Below the pieces are notes generated by a model. That model made no database searches, was not told where the DNA came from, and was given only the letters and a program-made list of their open reading frames with translations. This document shows positions 58,816 to 59,920 of a stretch of DNA of 59,920 bases, in pieces (the first letter of the stretch is position 1; each line of letters opens with the position of its first letter). The DNA lies in assembly GCF_014138625.1 (NCBI RefSeq), contig NZ_JACJHY010000037.1, positions 1 through 59,920 on the forward strand, read 5' to 3'. The position numbers and the translations under genes were made by a program. The stretch comes from Aminobacter ciceronei. Lineage in GTDB: Bacteria; Pseudomonadota; Alphaproteobacteria; Rhizobiales; Rhizobiaceae.

Positions 58816-59610
58816 ATGCCCTGCCCCGACGTTCCCATCGCTTCTCGGCTGCGCCCAACGCGCAGCCGATCGGTCGCCGGACAGCGACAGCAGGTTCACT
58901 GGTTCGCGCTTCGTCTTCTTTCCGGCCTCCTATTGTCGGCCTGCTCGGTCGACCCATCCTTTGGGCAAGCCGACGCGGCACAGCAGTCGCTGCCCACTGA
59001 TCCTTATGCCGCCCACATCACTGAGGCTTCACGACGCTTTGCCGTTCCGGCCAGCTGGATACGTGCCGTCATACGCAAGGAAAGCACCGGTGACGCGCGC
59101 GCAGTGTCCGGCGCCGGAGCGCGTGGCCTGATGCAGATCATGCCGGGTACCTGGGAGGAGCTACGCAGTCGATGGCCGCTCGGACAGGACCCGTTCGATC
59201 CGCGCGACAACATCCTGGCGGGCACCGCCTATCTGCGTGAGATGCACGATCGCTTCGGATCGCCGGGTTTCCTCGCGGCGTATAATGCAGGCCCGGCCCG
59301 CTACGAAGCCTATCTCGCCGGTCACCCTTTGCCGGCCGAAACCCTTGCCTATGTCGCTACACTTTCCACGCTGATCGACGGCGGTCCGCTCGCGGGCTCG
59401 GCGTCGACGCCGTTGTCGCCTGGCGGTGCGGAAACGCTGTGGCCCAGCTCGCCGCTTTTCGTTCGAGCCGCCGTCGGCACTGAGCCGACGCCGTTCGAGC
59501 GCGAGAACAGTGCAGCCGCCGAGCGCTCCGTTATGCCCGATGCCATTGCCATCAAGCCGCGCTCGAACGGCCTCTTCGCCGCGCGCACCGGTGTGGGAGA
59601 CCCGTTTTGA
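58816..59610 (+). CDS. Conjugation-type lytic transglycosylase
   Basis: The 264-residue protein has an N-terminal hydrophobic segment (about residues 30-50; L-L-S-A-C could be a lipobox) and a goose-lysozyme-like SLT domain: W-I-R-A-V-I-R-K-E-S-T-G-D with the catalytic Glu, G-A-R-G-L-M-Q-I-M-P-G-T-W, and A-A-Y-N-A-G-P-A-R-Y. Such VirB1-like enzymes open peptidoglycan for the transfer apparatus. The C-terminal ~70 residues are low in conservation. It follows DUF736 after 3 bases. A relaxase gene would normally be expected next; instead an IS66-type remnant lies downstream on the other strand. Confidence 0.88.
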   Translation: MPCPDVPIASRLRPTRSRSVAGQRQQVHWFALRLLSGLLLSACSVDPSFGQADAAQQSLPTDPYAAHITEASRRFAVPASWIRAVIRKESTGDARAVSGAGARGLMQIMPGTWEELRSRWPLGQDPFDPRDNILAGTAYLREMHDRFGSPGFLAAYNAGPARYEAYLAGHPLPAETLAYVATLSTLIDGGPLAGSASTPLSPGGAETLWPSSPLFVRAAVGTEPTPFERENSAAAERSVMPDAIAIKPRSNGLFAARTGVGDPF

Positions 59611-59716
59611 CTGTCGTCGCGGAATGGCGATGTGTGGCGGGCATCCGGCAGCGCAGGGCAAAGTACGGCGTTGGTGCTGGAGAAACGACGTATGCGTCCG
59701 GGGGCTGCACGTGATG

Positions 59717-59854
59717 TCAGCTCTTGACGGGATTTTGCGCTTTCCACGCCCATGGCAGGAGTTCGTCGAGGCCGCTGACGGGATGCCCATCGAGCATGCG
59801 CTGCAGTACGTCGGCCAGATAGGCATAGGGCTCGACATCGTTGAGCTTGGCAGT
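59717..59854 (-). pseudogene. IS66-family transposase C-terminal fragment
   Basis: On the minus strand the frame reads A-K-L-N-D-V-E-P-Y-A-Y-L-A-D-V-L-Q-R, G-H-P-V-S-G-L-D-E-L-L-P-W-A-W and a stop at 59717, the C-terminal element of IS66-type transposases. An in-frame TAA lies directly upstream (59855-59857) and the conserved sequence does not continue, so only the tail is intact within the window. It interrupts the region where the ICE relaxase gene is expected. The element or its remnant may extend beyond the window. Confidence 0.7.
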
Positions 59855-59920
59855 TTATGCCGACCGTCGAACTATGCCGAGTGCCTCTTTGACCATGGCG
59901 GTTGGAGTGCGCTTCTCCCG

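Noticed and set aside
1-59920. tRNA or rRNA genes and an ICE attachment site
   Set aside because: No cloverleaf-like sequence with a GGTTCGAAT-type T-loop or rRNA signature was seen by eye; without tools a missed tRNA cannot be fully excluded.

Overview
The window reads as high-GC alphaproteobacterial DNA, most likely a Mesorhizobium-type rhizobium. The evidence is two Ros/MucR-family regulators of the zinc-free type described from Mesorhizobium, several EhuB-like solute-binding proteins, and an integrative and conjugative element (ICE) backbone of the ICEMlSym kind. ICE-type genes lie at both ends: DUF2493 and DUF736 on the left, and a frameshift-encoded FseA homologue, an excisionase-like HTH protein, RepA, DUF2840, a TraF-like peptidase, DUF736 and a lytic transglycosylase on the right. 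About 50 kb of accessory cargo lies between them. Remnants of IS91-type (21.9 kb) and IS66-type (59.7 kb) transposases and at least seven broken genes show that the cargo has been rearranged.

Layout. 0-2.3 kb: partial DUF2493 gene, SGNH hydrolase, DUF736. 2.4-8.9 kb: a quorum-sensing operon (LuxR, LuxI, GNAT) beside a small amino-acid metabolism cluster (threonine-synthase-like and cysteine-synthase-like PLP enzymes, PduX-like GHMP kinase) with two paralogous XRE regulators. 9.4-19.7 kb: stress and envelope genes (SPW-repeat and PAS relics, BON, CBS, bactofilin-like, VIT-family transporter, P-type ATPase, CHRD) and the first MucR. 19.7-21.6 kb: a nitric-oxide response unit (DUF6522, a 32-residue membrane protein, group III truncated haemoglobin, NsrR-like repressor). 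22.5-26.1 kb: peptide-type binding protein, Fe(II)/2-oxoglutarate oxygenase and divergent LysR regulator. 26.2-28.6 kb: broken Sel1 gene and an unusual Zn-ribbon/gamma-glutamylcyclotransferase fusion.

28.6-40.1 kb is a catabolic island. One nine-gene operon carries RidA, two binding proteins, two permeases, an ATPase, an ornithine-cyclodeaminase-family enzyme, a proline-racemase-family enzyme and a second RidA. Beside it lie a divergent GntR regulator and a second operon (binding protein, GntR, M20-family protein, SDR). Both operon promoters carry the same 12-bp near-palindrome, so they probably form one regulon for uptake and breakdown of a cyclic amino acid or similar nitrogen compound.

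40.1-48.6 kb looks like a defence island: the N-terminal domain of an EcoRII-like enzyme coupled to a truncated gene, a HEPN-motif protein, and a 1773-residue protein with a nuclease-like N terminus and a STAND-type P-loop NTPase, resembling the Avs class. 48.8-54.9 kb: a second MucR, an XRE repressor with twin operators, a hypothetical protein, and an Ehu-like transporter operon with an AstE/DoeB-like deacylase. 55.1-59.6 kb: the ICE excision, replication and transfer block, including a clear +1 programmed-frameshift site and three iteron-like repeats after repA.

All assignments come from reading translations and motifs by eye; no database search was possible.
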